A stretch of 64,000 bases of DNA from an uncultured Psychrobacter sp. GTDB lineage: Bacteria; Pseudomonadota; Gammaproteobacteria; Pseudomonadales; Moraxellaceae. The notes under the pieces were generated by a model. The model searched no databases. It saw only the letters and a list, made by a program, of their open reading frames with translations, and was not told the DNA's origin. The stretch covers positions 372,001 to 436,000 of the forward strand of contig NZ_CANMRN010000003.1 of the NCBI RefSeq assembly GCF_947500265.1, written 5' to 3'. How positions within the stretch are numbered: position 1 is the first letter of the stretch; each line of letters starts with the position of its first letter. Both the position numbers and the translations under genes were made by a program. Shown here piece by piece: positions 48,230 through 58,388 of the stretch.

Positions 48230-48264
48230 AAAAACACCACCTAATGAATAGGTGGTGTTTTTCG
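48229..48264. terminator. Terminator of the sdhCDAB transcript
   Basis: Stem AAAACACCACCTA/TAGGTGGTGTTTT (48230-48262) with a short loop and flanking A and T runs; on the minus strand it ends the sdh transcript about 30 bases after the sdhB stop. Confidence 0.88.
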
Positions 48265-48295
48265 TATAGTAACTATAAATATCAATTACTTATGC

Positions 48296-49006
48296 TTAAC
48301 CAGCTTGGTCAATCAACATATTACGTAAGTGACCGATCGCTTTGGTTGGATTCAAGCCTTTTGGACAAACTGATACACAGTTCATGATACCGCGGCAACG
48401 GAACAAGCTAAACGGATCATCTAAGCGAGCTAAACGTGCCTGAGTATCACCGTCACGACTATCAGCAACGAAGCGATAAGCATGCAGTAATGCTGATGGA
48501 CCTAGGAACTTATCAGGGTTCCACCAGAAAGATGGGCAGCTGGTTGAACAGCAAGCACATAGGATACATTCGTATAGACCGTTCAGCTTTTCACGCTGTT
48601 CAGGTGACTGTAAACGCTCAGTTGGCGGTGCTGGCTGATCATTGATTAAGTACGGATGCACTTTTTCATACTGCTCATAGAACTGGTTCATATCAACAAC
48701 CAAGTCACGAACCACTGGCAAACCAGGTAGCGGACGAACCGTTACTTTTTCTGGTAGCGTGTTCATGTTGATTAGACATGCCAAACCGTTTTTACCATTA
48801 ATGTTCATGCCGTCAGAGCCACAAATACCTTCACGGCAAGAGCGACGGAAAGTAAGCGTTTCATCTTCTTTCTTTAGGCGTAATAGTACGTCAAGCAACA
48901 TACGATCTGAATCAAGCAGCTCAATCGTATAAGTTTGCATGCGTGGCGCTGCGTCCAGATCAGGATCGTAGCGATAGATTTCGATGGTGCGAGTACCTCG
49001 GCTCAT
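48296..49006 (-). CDS. sdhB: Succinate dehydrogenase iron-sulfur subunit SdhB
   Basis: A 236-residue electron-transfer subunit carrying three Fe-S clusters. The 2Fe-2S cysteines are in SCREGICGSDGMNINGKNG, the 4Fe-4S ligands in CILCACCSTSCPSFWW and the third cluster in CRGIMNCVSVCPKGLNP. MSRGTRTIEIYRYDP at 49006 has GGAG 9 bases ahead; the frame is open 17 codons upstream. Length matches E. coli SdhB (238). Last gene of the sdhCDAB order, 223 bases after sdhA. Confidence 0.97.
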   Translation of the reverse strand: MSRGTRTIEIYRYDPDLDAAPRMQTYTIELLDSDRMLLDVLLRLKKEDETLTFRRSCREGICGSDGMNINGKNGLACLINMNTLPEKVTVRPLPGLPVVRDLVVDMNQFYEQYEKVHPYLINDQPAPPTERLQSPEQREKLNGLYECILCACCSTSCPSFWWNPDKFLGPSALLHAYRFVADSRDGDTQARLARLDDPFSLFRCRGIMNCVSVCPKGLNPTKAIGHLRNMLIDQAG

Positions 49007-49229
49007 AATGCTAAACTCCACACGTAGGTGATGGCGGGCATACAAAGATTGCAACATATTTGCGCTAGCTATTAATCAGTACTGATAACCAGTATCGGAT
49101 ACCAATTAATAGCGTAGTAGCGCTGGCATGAGCATGTAGCTGGCGGTCACCTTTTTAATAAATTAATAAGGGATAAAACGTTAACACTGCTGTTATCTAT
49201 CAACTATATATAAAGTATGCAGTCTAGAA

Positions 49230-51080
49230 TTAGTAGACGCGGACTTTTGGTTCGATATAATCAACGGTTAATGGCACTTTACGTACTGGCTTATAAATGA
49301 TGCGATTGCCTTCAGAGTACCATAAAGTATGCTTCATCCAATCGTGGTCATTACGGCCGTTAGGTGCGTAATCATCATCTTCTGGACGATCATAATCGGA
49401 TACACTGTGCGCGCCGCGGCTTTCATGACGCTTCGCTGCAGATATCATTGTCGCTTTTGCTACTTCATACAAGTTAGCAACTTCGAATGCTTCAATACGT
49501 GCTGTGTTGAACACTTGTGATTTATCGCCAAGATGGATCTTGTCGATCTTTTCACCTAGCGCTAAAATTTTCTCAACGCCTTCGTCCATCATCGCTTGCG
49601 TACGGAATACACTAGCGTGTTTTTGCATCGTAGCACGAATCTCATCAGCCACGTCTTGCGCGTTGTAGCCTTCAGTAGACTGTTGCAACTTGTCTAAACG
49701 CTTCACTGTAAAGTCAAGTACGCGTGGATCAAGTGGCTTATAGTTATGATCTGCATGATGGAACTCATCAACGATATGCTTACCAGCTGCACGGCCAAAT
49801 ACCAATAGATCTAGTAGAGAGTTCGTACCTAGACGGTTAGCACCATGTACACTTACACAAGCACATTCACCGATTGCATAAAGACCTTTAACCACATTGC
49901 CTTTAGCGTATAGACCGTCTTCATCAGTACCTGCTTCTAAATCCGGTACAATTACTTGACCATGAATAGTAGTTGGAATACCGCCCATCATGTAGTGAAT
50001 GGTTGGGATTACTGGAATTGGCTCTTTAGTGATGTCAACGTTAGCGAAGTTTTTACCAATCTCAAATACTGATGGTAGACGCTTCATGATGGTTTCAACA
50101 CCTAGATGCGTCATATCCATTACGATATGATCAGCATTAGGACCACAACCACGGCCTTCTTTGATTTCTTGGTCCATCGAGCGCGATACGAGATCACGTG
50201 GTGCCAAGTCTTTTACGGTTGGCGCATAACGCTCCATGAATGCTTCACCATCTTTGTTACGCAAGATAGCGCCTTCACCGCGGCAACCTTCAGTCAATAG
50301 TACACCTGCACCATGAACACCAGTTGGGTGGAATTGCCAGAACTCCATGTCTTGTAATGGAATACCAGCACGTACTGCCATGCCAATACCGTCACCAGTA
50401 TTGATATAAGCATTGGTAGAAGCTGCGAAGATACGACCAGCACCACCCGTCGCTAGGACAGTAATTGGTGACTGGAATACTGCAATCGTACCAGTCTCTT
50501 GCTCAAGTGCGACGACACCGTTGATGTTACCAGCCTCGTCTTTGATCAAATCAAGGGCGATCCACTCGATAAAGAACTCGGTACCTTGCTCTAGGTTTTT
50601 CTGATATAGCGTATGTAGTAGTGCATGACCTGTACGGTCAGCAGCGGCACAAGCACGTTGTACTGCTTTTTCGCCATAGTTAGATGTATGACCACCGAAC
50701 GGACGCTGATAAATCGTACCGTCTTCGTTACGGTCAAACGGCATGCCCATGTGCTCAAGCTCATAGACTACCTTTGGCGCTTCACGGCACATATATTCGA
50801 TAGCGTCTTGGTCACCTAACCAATCTGACCCTTTTACGGTGTCATAAAAGTGAAAGTGCCAGTTGTCATTGCTCATGTTACCCAAACTTGCACCGATACC
50901 ACCCTGAGCGGCAACCGTGTGCGAACGCGTTGGGAATACTTTGGTAAGGACTGCAACCTTCATGCCCGCTTCCGCTAAATGCAATGAAGCACGCATACCT
51001 GAGCCGCCGCCGCCAACGATAACTGCATCGTAGTTTAGGGTCTTGATATTACTAATGGTATTGTCTTGTCTAGTTGCCAT
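49230..51080 (-). CDS. sdhA: Succinate dehydrogenase flavoprotein subunit SdhA
   Basis: A 616-residue catalytic subunit with covalent FAD. The FAD loop AVIVGGGGSGMRASLHLA starts near residue 20, the FAD-linking His is in TRSHTVAAQGGIGASLGN, and substrate-binding HPTGVHGAGVLLTEGCRGEG (about 245) and the catalytic RDLVSRSMDQEI segment follow. MATRQDN at 51080 with AGGA 8 bases ahead was chosen over a start 14 codons upstream. Size fits the family (588 in E. coli plus a short tail). Confidence 0.97.
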   Translation of the reverse strand: MATRQDNTISNIKTLNYDAVIVGGGGSGMRASLHLAEAGMKVAVLTKVFPTRSHTVAAQGGIGASLGNMSNDNWHFHFYDTVKGSDWLGDQDAIEYMCREAPKVVYELEHMGMPFDRNEDGTIYQRPFGGHTSNYGEKAVQRACAAADRTGHALLHTLYQKNLEQGTEFFIEWIALDLIKDEAGNINGVVALEQETGTIAVFQSPITVLATGGAGRIFAASTNAYINTGDGIGMAVRAGIPLQDMEFWQFHPTGVHGAGVLLTEGCRGEGAILRNKDGEAFMERYAPTVKDLAPRDLVSRSMDQEIKEGRGCGPNADHIVMDMTHLGVETIMKRLPSVFEIGKNFANVDITKEPIPVIPTIHYMMGGIPTTIHGQVIVPDLEAGTDEDGLYAKGNVVKGLYAIGECACVSVHGANRLGTNSLLDLLVFGRAAGKHIVDEFHHADHNYKPLDPRVLDFTVKRLDKLQQSTEGYNAQDVADEIRATMQKHASVFRTQAMMDEGVEKILALGEKIDKIHLGDKSQVFNTARIEAFEVANLYEVAKATMISAAKRHESRGAHSVSDYDRPEDDDYAPNGRNDHDWMKHTLWYSEGNRIIYKPVRKVPLTVDYIEPKVRVY

Positions 51081-51411
51081 TACGGTTTTCCTAATGCCTG
51101 TTAATGCGTAAAAGTAAATCAAAGACTGTTTAAGACATCTCTATTACAGCTATAAAGGCTTACTATTTGGCCATTTCATACGCTTATAAAATAAAGAGTC
51201 TTAATAATCATTAACCACTTAATTTGCATATCTATCGTTATACTGAACTAAGCCTACTCAACTATAATCCGATTAGCTGATCAGTAATGCTAGTCCAATG
51301 CTATGACTATTCTTGGCTATCAACGGATGACGCTAAGATACTTTGCCAACTAATGTATCAGTTGAATGCATCCGTCGTTATATATAGATATCAGAGCTTT
51401 TTATGAGATGG
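51081..51411. other. 331-bp gap inside the sdh operon
   Basis: Non-coding DNA between sdhD and sdhA, unusually long for this operon. It includes a nested inverted repeat: ACGGATG (51323-51329) with CATCCGT (51369-51375), and smaller GATAC/GTATC and CAACT/AGTTG pairs inside. There is no T-run, so it is not an obvious terminator. Confidence 0.45.
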
Positions 51412-51819
51412 TTAAACGGCAGCGATACCGAAACCGTTACCCCAAAAAATCATGATGCCCCAAAATAGAAATACTAAAATAGCGATAATCATCAATGACT
51501 GTAGTACTAAACGTAAACCTGCTGCGCTTGAGCCCAGTTTGCCTGTTGTAATATAGTCAGTAAATACTGTCCACATCCCAACCCAAGCATGACCAGCTAG
51601 TGCAAGTACTGCAACCAAGCTGAATAGACGCATCGGTAGGCTGGTCATAAATGATGACCATTCAACGAAAGTGACATCGCCATGGGTCAAAAAGAAGCCC
51701 AGCAAAACCACACTATAAACGGCTAAAACAACAGCACTAATACGCTGAATAATCCAATCACGTGAGCCTGAACCTGTCAGACCAGTAGCACTTTTGATTC
51801 CTGAATCATTTTTTATCAT
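51412..51819 (-). CDS. sdhD: Succinate dehydrogenase membrane anchor SdhD
   Basis: A 135-residue anchor protein with three hydrophobic helices (about 28-46, 60-80, 95-125 and beyond), helping bind haem b and ubiquinone. SRDWIIQRISAVVLAVYSV is the conserved first helix; HAWVGMWTVFTDYI holds the haem-ligand histidine. The start ATG overlaps the sdhC stop as TAATG, indicating coupling; an ATG five codons earlier (51834) is also possible with GGGTGA upstream. Confidence 0.94.
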   Translation of the reverse strand: MIKNDSGIKSATGLTGSGSRDWIIQRISAVVLAVYSVVLLGFFLTHGDVTFVEWSSFMTSLPMRLFSLVAVLALAGHAWVGMWTVFTDYITTGKLGSSAAGLRLVLQSLMIIAILVFLFWGIMIFWGNGFGIAAV

Positions 51820-52205
51820 TAGAACATCACCCATACAAATGACGCGACAACTAAAATCGCTGCAATCACAAAACTGACCATAGAGGCAGTGCGGCCAGAT
51901 TTTAGCTCTTCGTTCATGCCCATATCAGCAAATAAATGTTTGATACCCATCACAAAATGATATGCAATGGCGGCAACAAATATCCATGCCAAAAAGCGCA
52001 CAAGTACATTGTCAAATACAGTCGCAAAACTCTCAGGCGATGCCAATGAGTTCTGTAGTATCCATAACATGACAGGAATCAGTAAAAATAAAATAATGCC
52101 AGAGATACGATGCAAGATAGAGGCGATCGCGATCGGTGAGCGATTAACGCTAATCACTTGGCTTAAAGGCAGATCAATAGGTCGGTTGCTTTTCACAGCG
52201 GGCAT
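51819..52205 (-). CDS. sdhC: Succinate dehydrogenase cytochrome b556 subunit SdhC
   Basis: A 128-residue membrane subunit with three helices. RPIDLPLSQ then IASILHRISGIILFLLIP is the SdhC signature with the quinone-site Ser/Arg; AYHFVMGIKHLFAD carries the haem-ligand His. The AAAGG directly abuts the ATG at 52205, so translation may instead begin at the GTG three codons on (52196), which has AAGGA eight bases ahead. First gene of the sdh operon, divergent from gltA. Confidence 0.95.
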   Translation of the reverse strand: MPAVKSNRPIDLPLSQVISVNRSPIAIASILHRISGIILFLLIPVMLWILQNSLASPESFATVFDNVLVRFLAWIFVAAIAYHFVMGIKHLFADMGMNEELKSGRTASMVSFVIAAILVVASFVWVMF

Positions 52206-53222
52206 CCTTTTGCGGTTATACTCCTGTATCTGCTATCAACGCCTGACATAAATAGTGCCAATTGAGCATTGAGCAACACACGAGACGAATAAAGTAAGGA
52301 AGAGCTAGCTGACTTCGTTTAGTTTGCGCTAAATATGAAGAAAGGATCATGTATATAAAGGTATTGATAGACTGTTCAATGTCGCTTGTCGAATCGACAG
52401 GCCTATCAAACAACCTATCTATTATACAACAAAGAAAATAAACATGAGTAACATCGACTAACCAGTCTATTTTAGAGGTCGTATGAATAGTAAGACAACG
52501 TTACTATGTCTTCTATATCAGAGCAGACCTTGTATTAGGCACTTGAAATCTTGTGCTAAACAAATAAAAAAGATTGGTTAAGAAGAAAGTTCAAACCATA
52601 GAATGCGGTTTGGTCTATCGTAACACCAGACAATCGTAAATAAGCATGAATAGAAGACGCTCTGAACGACACTATAACATGGTCATTTATTAATTCGCGC
52701 AAAGCTAGTGCCAGTTAATTCCTACGATTATAAAATGCCTGAGCAATAATTACAAATTTATCCATTCAGTAAGAATATATACATATTTAATCAATAAATG
52801 AATGGATAAGGATAATACTAGTTTTAACAGTTATTATTATGACAAACTTTAATCCGCTTACTAGGCATAGTCTGCCAGTTTTTAGTTTCATTATTTATGA
52901 GTTTTGTCTCCAAAATATATTTAGAAACCTAAAATATTAGCTCGATAATGCTGCTATAAACTTGCTCAAAAACAGAGGAATTTTAAGCAAAATAACCTGA
53001 CAGACATATTTTGATACAAAAATTACAGCGAATAACTACCGCCACACCGCGCCAATTGGACACATGGTCCATAAAAGTTTTTTCAAATCATCAAGAATTG
53101 CTGCTAATATACCCTGCGTACTAAATGAGTTGAATGCACTTTTACCGTTCAACCGACAATGACGCGAGGGTATGCGTCTGTAGTAATTTATTCTAACAAG
53201 TCAAACCAATGGAGAGCAATTT
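52206..53222. other. Divergent sdhC / gltA control region
   Basis: About 1 kb of AT-rich DNA separating gltA from sdhC. It must contain the promoters of both units. I see no confident boxes. One tiny open frame (52483-52581, 32 codons) has an AGAGGT upstream but at poor spacing, and is not called. Confidence 0.5.
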
Positions 53223-54503
53223 ATGGCTGATACTAATGCCAAACTAACCGTGAATGGTGAAGAATACGAACTTCCTATTATTAAAGGTACTTTAGGGCGC
53301 CCAGTTATCGATATTGCTGCTTTACAAGAATCAGGATTCTGGTCTTATGACCCTGGTTTTAAAGTAACTGCTCCTGTTGAATCAAAGATTACTTATATTG
53401 ATGGTGGCAAAGGCGAGTTATTACACCGCGGCTACCCTATCGACGAGCTAGCGAACAACGCTGAATACCTAGAAGTTGCTTATGCACTTTTACATGGTGA
53501 CCTACCTACTGCTGAGCAAAAAGCAGAATTTTTTGAAAAAATCCGCGAGCATACTCCTGTTCATGATCAATTGCGTAAGTTCTTTGAAGGCTTCCGCCGT
53601 GACGCGCACCCAATGGCTATCATGGTTGGTGTCGTTGGTGCCTTATCAGCGTTCTATCATGAAGACCTAGACGTGAGCAATGAAGAACATCGCGAAATCA
53701 CAGCTATTCGTCTGATTGCTAAGATGCCTACGCTTGCTGCGATGAGTTATAAATACTCACAAGGCGAACCGTTCATGTATCCGCGTAATGACTTTAACTA
53801 CGCAGAAAACTTCTTATACATGATGTTTGCAACGCCTGCTGATGTAGACTACGAGAAAAACGACGTTATCACTCGCGCAATGGACAAAATCTTTACCTTG
53901 CACGCTGACCATGAGCAAAATGCTTCTACGTCAACAGTACGTTTAGCTGGTTCTACTGGTGCAAACCCTTATGCGTGTATCGCTGCTGGTATCGCAGCCC
54001 TATGGGGACCATCACATGGCGGCGCGAACGAAGCTGTTCTTGAGATGCTAGACGAAATCGGTACTGTTGAAAACGTGCCTGAATTTATGGAAAAAGTGAA
54101 GAGCCGTGAAGTGAAGCTAATGGGCTTTGGTCACCGTGTTTACAAAAACTTCGATCCACGTGCTCAAGTAATGAAAGAGACTTGTGATGAAGTACTAGAA
54201 GCACTAGGTATCAACGATCCTAAGCTTGAATTGGCAATGGCACTAGAGAAAATTGCGCTAGAAGATCCGTTCTTCATCGAGCGTAACCTATATCCAAACG
54301 TTGATTTCTACTCTGGTATCATCTTGAAAGCCATTGGCATCCCAACGTCAATGTTTACTGTAATCTTTGCATTGGCTCGTACTTCAGGTTGGATCAGCCA
54401 TTGGTTAGAAATGCACAGCGCTCCGTTCAAAATCGGTCGTCCACGTCAGTTATACACTGGTGAAACGCGCCGTGATTTTGTAAAAGTTGAAGATCGCAAG
54501 TAA
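53223..54503 (+). CDS. gltA: Citrate synthase GltA
   Basis: A 426-residue type II citrate synthase, condensing oxaloacetate and acetyl-CoA at entry to the TCA cycle. Catalytic residues are visible: His in [15 protein letters not shown] (about 265), His in [13 protein letters not shown] (about 305) and Asp in NVDFYSGI (about 362). Length and the N-terminal beta-rich domain ([15 protein letters not shown]) match the NADH-sensitive hexameric form. GGAG lies 8-9 bases before the ATG. Followed by a strong terminator. Confidence 0.98.
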   Translation: MADTNAKLTVNGEEYELPIIKGTLGRPVIDIAALQESGFWSYDPGFKVTAPVESKITYIDGGKGELLHRGYPIDELANNAEYLEVAYALLHGDLPTAEQKAEFFEKIREHTPVHDQLRKFFEGFRRDAHPMAIMVGVVGALSAFYHEDLDVSNEEHREITAIRLIAKMPTLAAMSYKYSQGEPFMYPRNDFNYAENFLYMMFATPADVDYEKNDVITRAMDKIFTLHADHEQNASTSTVRLAGSTGANPYACIAAGIAALWGPSHGGANEAVLEMLDEIGTVENVPEFMEKVKSREVKLMGFGHRVYKNFDPRAQVMKETCDEVLEALGINDPKLELAMALEKIALEDPFFIERNLYPNVDFYSGIILKAIGIPTSMFTVIFALARTSGWISHWLEMHSAPFKIGRPRQLYTGETRRDFVKVEDRK

Positions 54504-54524
54504 GCAAAAATAATCGTTATCCAA

Positions 54525-54556
54525 TAAAAAATCCCGCCATCGTGCGGGATTTTTTA
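54525..54556. terminator. Terminator of gltA
   Basis: Stem AAAAATCCCGC/GCGGGATTTTT with a 6-base loop, followed by T-run; A-run on the left allows action on the convergent lipoprotein gene too. Confidence 0.9.
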
Positions 54557-54635
54557 TTGTCTTAATTCTCTTTATTCGTTACTAACTGTTTTATGAGAAA
54601 TGACTAACTAAATAAGTTTATGAAATTATAATCAG

Positions 54636-55568
54636 TTACTGAAACTCTTTTAACGTTTGCTCATATTTGGCAATCTGCTCATCGTATCCTTCGATGGTTT
54701 CATTAAACTTAGCCATCAAAGCTTCAAACTCTTGTTGCTGCTTCTGTTTCATTTGCTGCATATCAACCACTTGCTGAGCTTCTATTTGCTCCCATACCTG
54801 ATGCTGAATAATTAAACGGGCAAGAGCCGGACTTTTTGCACTCACTCTGCCAGCAATCTCTGCATGCTCAAATAACTGCGGAACCAACGTCGCCATATTG
54901 ATTAATGTATCAGAATCCTCTGCGCTCAGCGGGGTTGTCACCGGTTGATATAAAGCATCCATAGTTTGATGATATCGTTCTATGATTTGATCCTCGGTCA
55001 ACATAACAGGTTTACGCGGCTCAAGACTGATACGTTTTAACACCGTTAAGTCACGCTCACCAACTTCAGTGCTAGTATTGACGTCAACCTCTGCATCTAC
55101 ATTTGGATTGCTGTCTATCGGGGCGATATCGTTATTCGATGACACCACTTCTTTAGAACTAGTAGCAGTAGTATTTGCGATAGGAGCAGTATTATCAGTC
55201 GCTACCTCGTTATTACTATCTGTATTTTCACTATTATTAGTATTCAGTAATAATAGTTCCTCACTGTCTGACGCATCTGCCGCTTGCAATGACTCATATT
55301 CTGCTTGCAATCGTCTCTGTAAACTTTGCGCCTGTGCGACATATATCGGCTGAAATTGTTTTATGCGCGCCGCAGCTGAGTCACTTTTTGGCATAGGCTT
55401 ACTGTCTTCTATGCTTGTTTTTTCACTGGTTTGACTGTCATCAGCTACAGGCGATGTGTCAGACTGCTGACAGCCTGTCAAAAACAACATTCCTGATAAT
55501 ACGGCTACAAGCAAGGTCGGTGGATATCGAGTATCAACATTAGGCTTTACTGACAAAAATTTAAACAT
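54636..55568 (-). CDS. Predicted lipoprotein with C-terminal coiled coil
   Basis: A 310-residue protein I cannot assign to a family. A lipoprotein signal (hydrophobic stretch then LTGC, Cys33) predicts lipid attachment in the envelope; the following Gln/Asp/Ser residues give no clear inner-membrane retention signal. After it come Ser/Asp/Glu/Asn-rich low-complexity stretches, a segment with RISLEPRKPVMLTEDQIIERY, and a C-terminal helix very rich in Gln, Lys, Glu and Met (about 255-310) that should form a coiled coil. The ATG at 55568 is preferred over a TTG nine codons upstream. It may form a unit with the HExxH gene upstream. Confidence 0.8.
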   Translation of the reverse strand: MFKFLSVKPNVDTRYPPTLLVAVLSGMLFLTGCQQSDTSPVADDSQTSEKTSIEDSKPMPKSDSAAARIKQFQPIYVAQAQSLQRRLQAEYESLQAADASDSEELLLLNTNNSENTDSNNEVATDNTAPIANTTATSSKEVVSSNNDIAPIDSNPNVDAEVDVNTSTEVGERDLTVLKRISLEPRKPVMLTEDQIIERYHQTMDALYQPVTTPLSAEDSDTLINMATLVPQLFEHAEIAGRVSAKSPALARLIIQHQVWEQIEAQQVVDMQQMKQKQQQEFEALMAKFNETIEGYDEQIAKYEQTLKEFQ

Positions 55569-55779
55569 GAGAGTGCATATCCTTTGGTAAAGCAAAATTA
55601 TTAAAGGGTAAATTACAACTGCGGTTCATTATTCTTTGATTTTGAGCAACACAACTAACTGTTAAATTGTCCAATATAGTTATCCAGTATTTATCCAACT
55701 GACCTGTGTTTCAGTTAATGTATCGTTCTATAGTTCGGTTATGACTTATCAGAGCCAAGCTTACTGTTACTTTTAAAAA

Positions 55780-56310
55780 TTAAATGATTGATGGATTATC
55801 AGTATTTTTTGCATTAATAGGCTGCTCTGTCAAAAATGGAATACAAGCTTCCCACTCTTGGCAGTTCTGACCACGCTGACGACGTACAAAATAGTCTTGT
55901 ACCATGCGTGCCTGCTGCTCAATACCATATTTAAAAAATGATTTGCCTGTTTCTAACACGTAGTCGTATTTTCGGTTGATAATCGCTCCGCGTACCACTT
56001 TTAAGCCTTGCTGTAACTGCCATACGTGCGTTAGCTCATGTATAAGCCAGCTCTGTTTACTCAGCGGAGCTTCGCTAAAATCCGTAATCCAATCGACTGA
56101 ATTAAAATAAATATTGCCATTAGGACTGACTGCATAATGTTTTAGTACCCACCACGCTGTCTTTAACTGCACTTCATCAAGTTTTATGCTGTCACCAAAT
56201 ACTGAATACGCCAATGCTATCTCGCCAACTGTCAGATAACGTGATTGCTGCTTGCCTGTATCAGTACGCAAGTAGCGATTGAATAAGCGTTTAAGAGTCG
56301 GTTCAGACAT
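55780..56310 (-). CDS. HExxH zincin-like protein (vgr-related type)
   Basis: A 176-residue protein with the metalloprotease-type motif HELTHVWQ (His91, Glu92, His95), preceded by SWLIHE. The rest is helical: EIALAYSVFGDSIKLDEV at the N-terminus, then a YFNSVDWITDF strand, and after the motif KSFFKYGIEQQARMVQDYFVRR, whose Glu (about 130) could be a third ligand. Similar short proteins in Moraxellaceae are often labelled Vgr- or Rhs-related; no type VI genes are present here. There is no signal peptide, so a cytoplasmic location or non-classical export is likely. Proteolysis is an inference. Confidence 0.75.
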   Translation of the reverse strand: MSEPTLKRLFNRYLRTDTGKQQSRYLTVGEIALAYSVFGDSIKLDEVQLKTAWWVLKHYAVSPNGNIYFNSVDWITDFSEAPLSKQSWLIHELTHVWQLQQGLKVVRGAIINRKYDYVLETGKSFFKYGIEQQARMVQDYFVRRQRGQNCQEWEACIPFLTEQPINAKNTDNPSII

Positions 56311-56754
56311 CGTTAATGCAATACCTTATATTTGATAAGCCATTTTTAGTGTTTAATAGTTAACAGTCGTAATTAGCCAAATTTTCCCATCAATACGGTA
56401 GAACTGTTAATAGTAGAGCCGTTAATATAGGTAAATGATGAAAACTAAAGTGCTCGGGACACAAGCTATACGCTTAGTTAGCTTTCATTAACATATTTTT
56501 GCGTTAGCCTAGCCTGTATGACTTATAACAAGTACCATCCTTATAAACTAGCTTACTTCTACTGCTGATGTCTAATACTCATTACTATTATAAAATTGCT
56601 GCGAAAATCATGCCAAACGTATACGAGTGTTAAAGTCCAATGAGAATGGTGAAGTTAGCCTATTATGCTGTTATTTAAATTTAACTATAGAGACCTTGCC
56701 GTTACTACCATTGCAGCTAGTAAATAGTTTTTTCATTTTTCGATAGAGAGTCTT
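56311..56754. other. Divergent spacer before rarA
   Basis: About 440 AT-rich bases with no gene and no recognisable element beyond presumed promoters. Confidence 0.4.
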
Positions 56755-58044
56755 ATGCCACCTAACTTCCATGCCGATACCCCCCTTGCTCAGCGTATGC
56801 GCCCTACTTCTCTTACCGATATCATTGGTCAAGAGCATTTGCTGGCAGCTGGTGCACCGTTACGACGCTTAGTAGAGCAAGGGCATCTGCCATCTATTAT
56901 CCTGCACGGTGAAGCAGGTATTGGTAAAACGACCATTGCGATGTTGTTAGCTGATGCTGTTAGTCGACCTTTTCATGCGCTCTCAGCTTTAAATACTGGG
57001 GTCAAACAGTTACGTGAAGTCTTAGATAATAAGGATTCACTGGCACTTGAATCACCTGTGGTATTCATCGATGAGATTCATCGCTTTAATAAAGCACAGC
57101 AAGATGCGCTATTAGGTGCGGTAGAGTCTGGTGATATTACTCTGATTGGTGCTACCACTGAAAACCCGTCATTTAGCGTCAACAACGCTCTCTTATCACG
57201 TTGCCAAGTTTATCGTTTAGAGCCGTTAACACCTGAGCAGATAAGTGCTGTGCTGCAACGAGCGCTCTTGGAAGACAATATACTCAAAAAGTTAACCGTC
57301 GATTTACAAGCAAAAGATACCATTAGTCAGCTGGCTCATGGTGATGCTAGAAAAGCGCTAAATTTATTAGAGTTAGCCATTCAGACCGCTGATGCCAAAC
57401 AGTCGCCAGTGATTATTGATGATGAATTGGTCAGCAGAGTGGCACAGACTGCTTTGGTAAGATATGACAAAGATGGTGAGCAGCATTACGATATTATCTC
57501 AGCGATGATAAAGTCAGTCCGTGGCTCAGATCCGGATGCGGCATTATATTGGATGGCACGTATGCTCGTAGGCGGTGAGCCTGCTGATTTTATTGCGCGG
57601 CGATTGGTGATTTTGGCCAGTGAAGATATCGGTAATGCCAATCCTAATGCCTTACTCCTAGCTGATGCAGCATTGCGTAGTGTGCAATCTATTGGTATGC
57701 CAGAAGCACGTATTATTTTAGGGCAAGTTGTGGTGTATCTAGCAACCAGTGCCAAAAGCAATAGCACTTATAAAGCGATCAATGCTGCGATGGCGTTGGC
57801 TGAAAAAGATGCCTCACCTGTACCGCTACATTTGCGCAATGGTGTGACCAAACTGATGCGTAGTCAAGGCTACGGTCAGGGTTATACTTACCCGCACGAT
57901 TATCCTAACCATTACTATCCTCAAAGCTACTTACCAGATAATTTGGTTGGTACCAGTTTTTACGAGTTTGCAGATAATCAGCGTGAGCAGCACAGTAAGC
58001 AATTTATGGACTGGCTAAAAAGCCAAGCAGCGAGCAATGACTAA
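56755..58044 (+). CDS. rarA: Replication-associated recombination protein RarA (MgsA)
   Basis: A 429-residue AAA+ ATPase of the clamp-loader-like RarA/Mgs1/WRNIP1 family, acting at stalled replication forks. Walker [10 protein letters not shown] at 52-60, Walker [11 protein letters not shown] near 103, sensor 1 [11 protein letters not shown] near 131, and the C-terminal tetramerisation region with [18 protein letters not shown] and [16 protein letters not shown]. Length matches E. coli RarA (447). The usual neighbour lolA is not upstream. Confidence 0.97.
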   Translation: MPPNFHADTPLAQRMRPTSLTDIIGQEHLLAAGAPLRRLVEQGHLPSIILHGEAGIGKTTIAMLLADAVSRPFHALSALNTGVKQLREVLDNKDSLALESPVVFIDEIHRFNKAQQDALLGAVESGDITLIGATTENPSFSVNNALLSRCQVYRLEPLTPEQISAVLQRALLEDNILKKLTVDLQAKDTISQLAHGDARKALNLLELAIQTADAKQSPVIIDDELVSRVAQTALVRYDKDGEQHYDIISAMIKSVRGSDPDAALYWMARMLVGGEPADFIARRLVILASEDIGNANPNALLLADAALRSVQSIGMPEARIILGQVVVYLATSAKSNSTYKAINAAMALAEKDASPVPLHLRNGVTKLMRSQGYGQGYTYPHDYPNHYYPQSYLPDNLVGTSFYEFADNQREQHSKQFMDWLKSQAASND

Positions 58045-58388
58045 CTGTGATATAGATCAATAAAATATAACGCACAGATTTACGAGTCAGTTTTAATGTT
58101 CATTGATAATATTTATGACTATTTTTGACATACTGAACGATATAGTGGGAAGATGGCGCAGCACGTGACGCTGAAAAGCGTTAAAATAACCTCATAATGA
58201 TATATACAAGCAATTAAGCGAGTCACTTTTATATCAAATTATATTGCTTATAGCGCGACTTACTTGACCGTAGTAGCGCTTTGCTTGACCGTAACAGCGC
58301 TTTGTATTATCTACTGCTACAATAAGCAGATAGAGCCTTATATTCTAAATGACACCTATGTATAAATAATAAAATATTGAGATTTACT
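58045..58388. other. Spacer upstream of ribB
   Basis: 344 bases with no FMN riboswitch that I can recognise. Contains the tandem repeat at 58263-58304. Confidence 0.5.
58263..58304. repeat. Tandem 21-bp direct repeat upstream of ribB
   Basis: CTTGACCGTAGTAGCGCTTTG (one 21-base unit, 58263-58283) is followed directly by a copy at 58284-58304 differing at two or three positions. It lies about 85 bases ahead of the ribB start, a place where an operator or recent slippage duplication could sit. Confidence 0.7.

Noticed and set aside
52483..52581. 32-codon open frame with AGAGGT upstream
   Set aside because: Spacing to the ATG is only four bases and there is no recognisable protein feature; left as a lead within the gltA/sdhC spacer.
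58045..58388. FMN riboswitch upstream of ribB
   Set aside because: No conserved RFN sequence blocks could be found in the leader.
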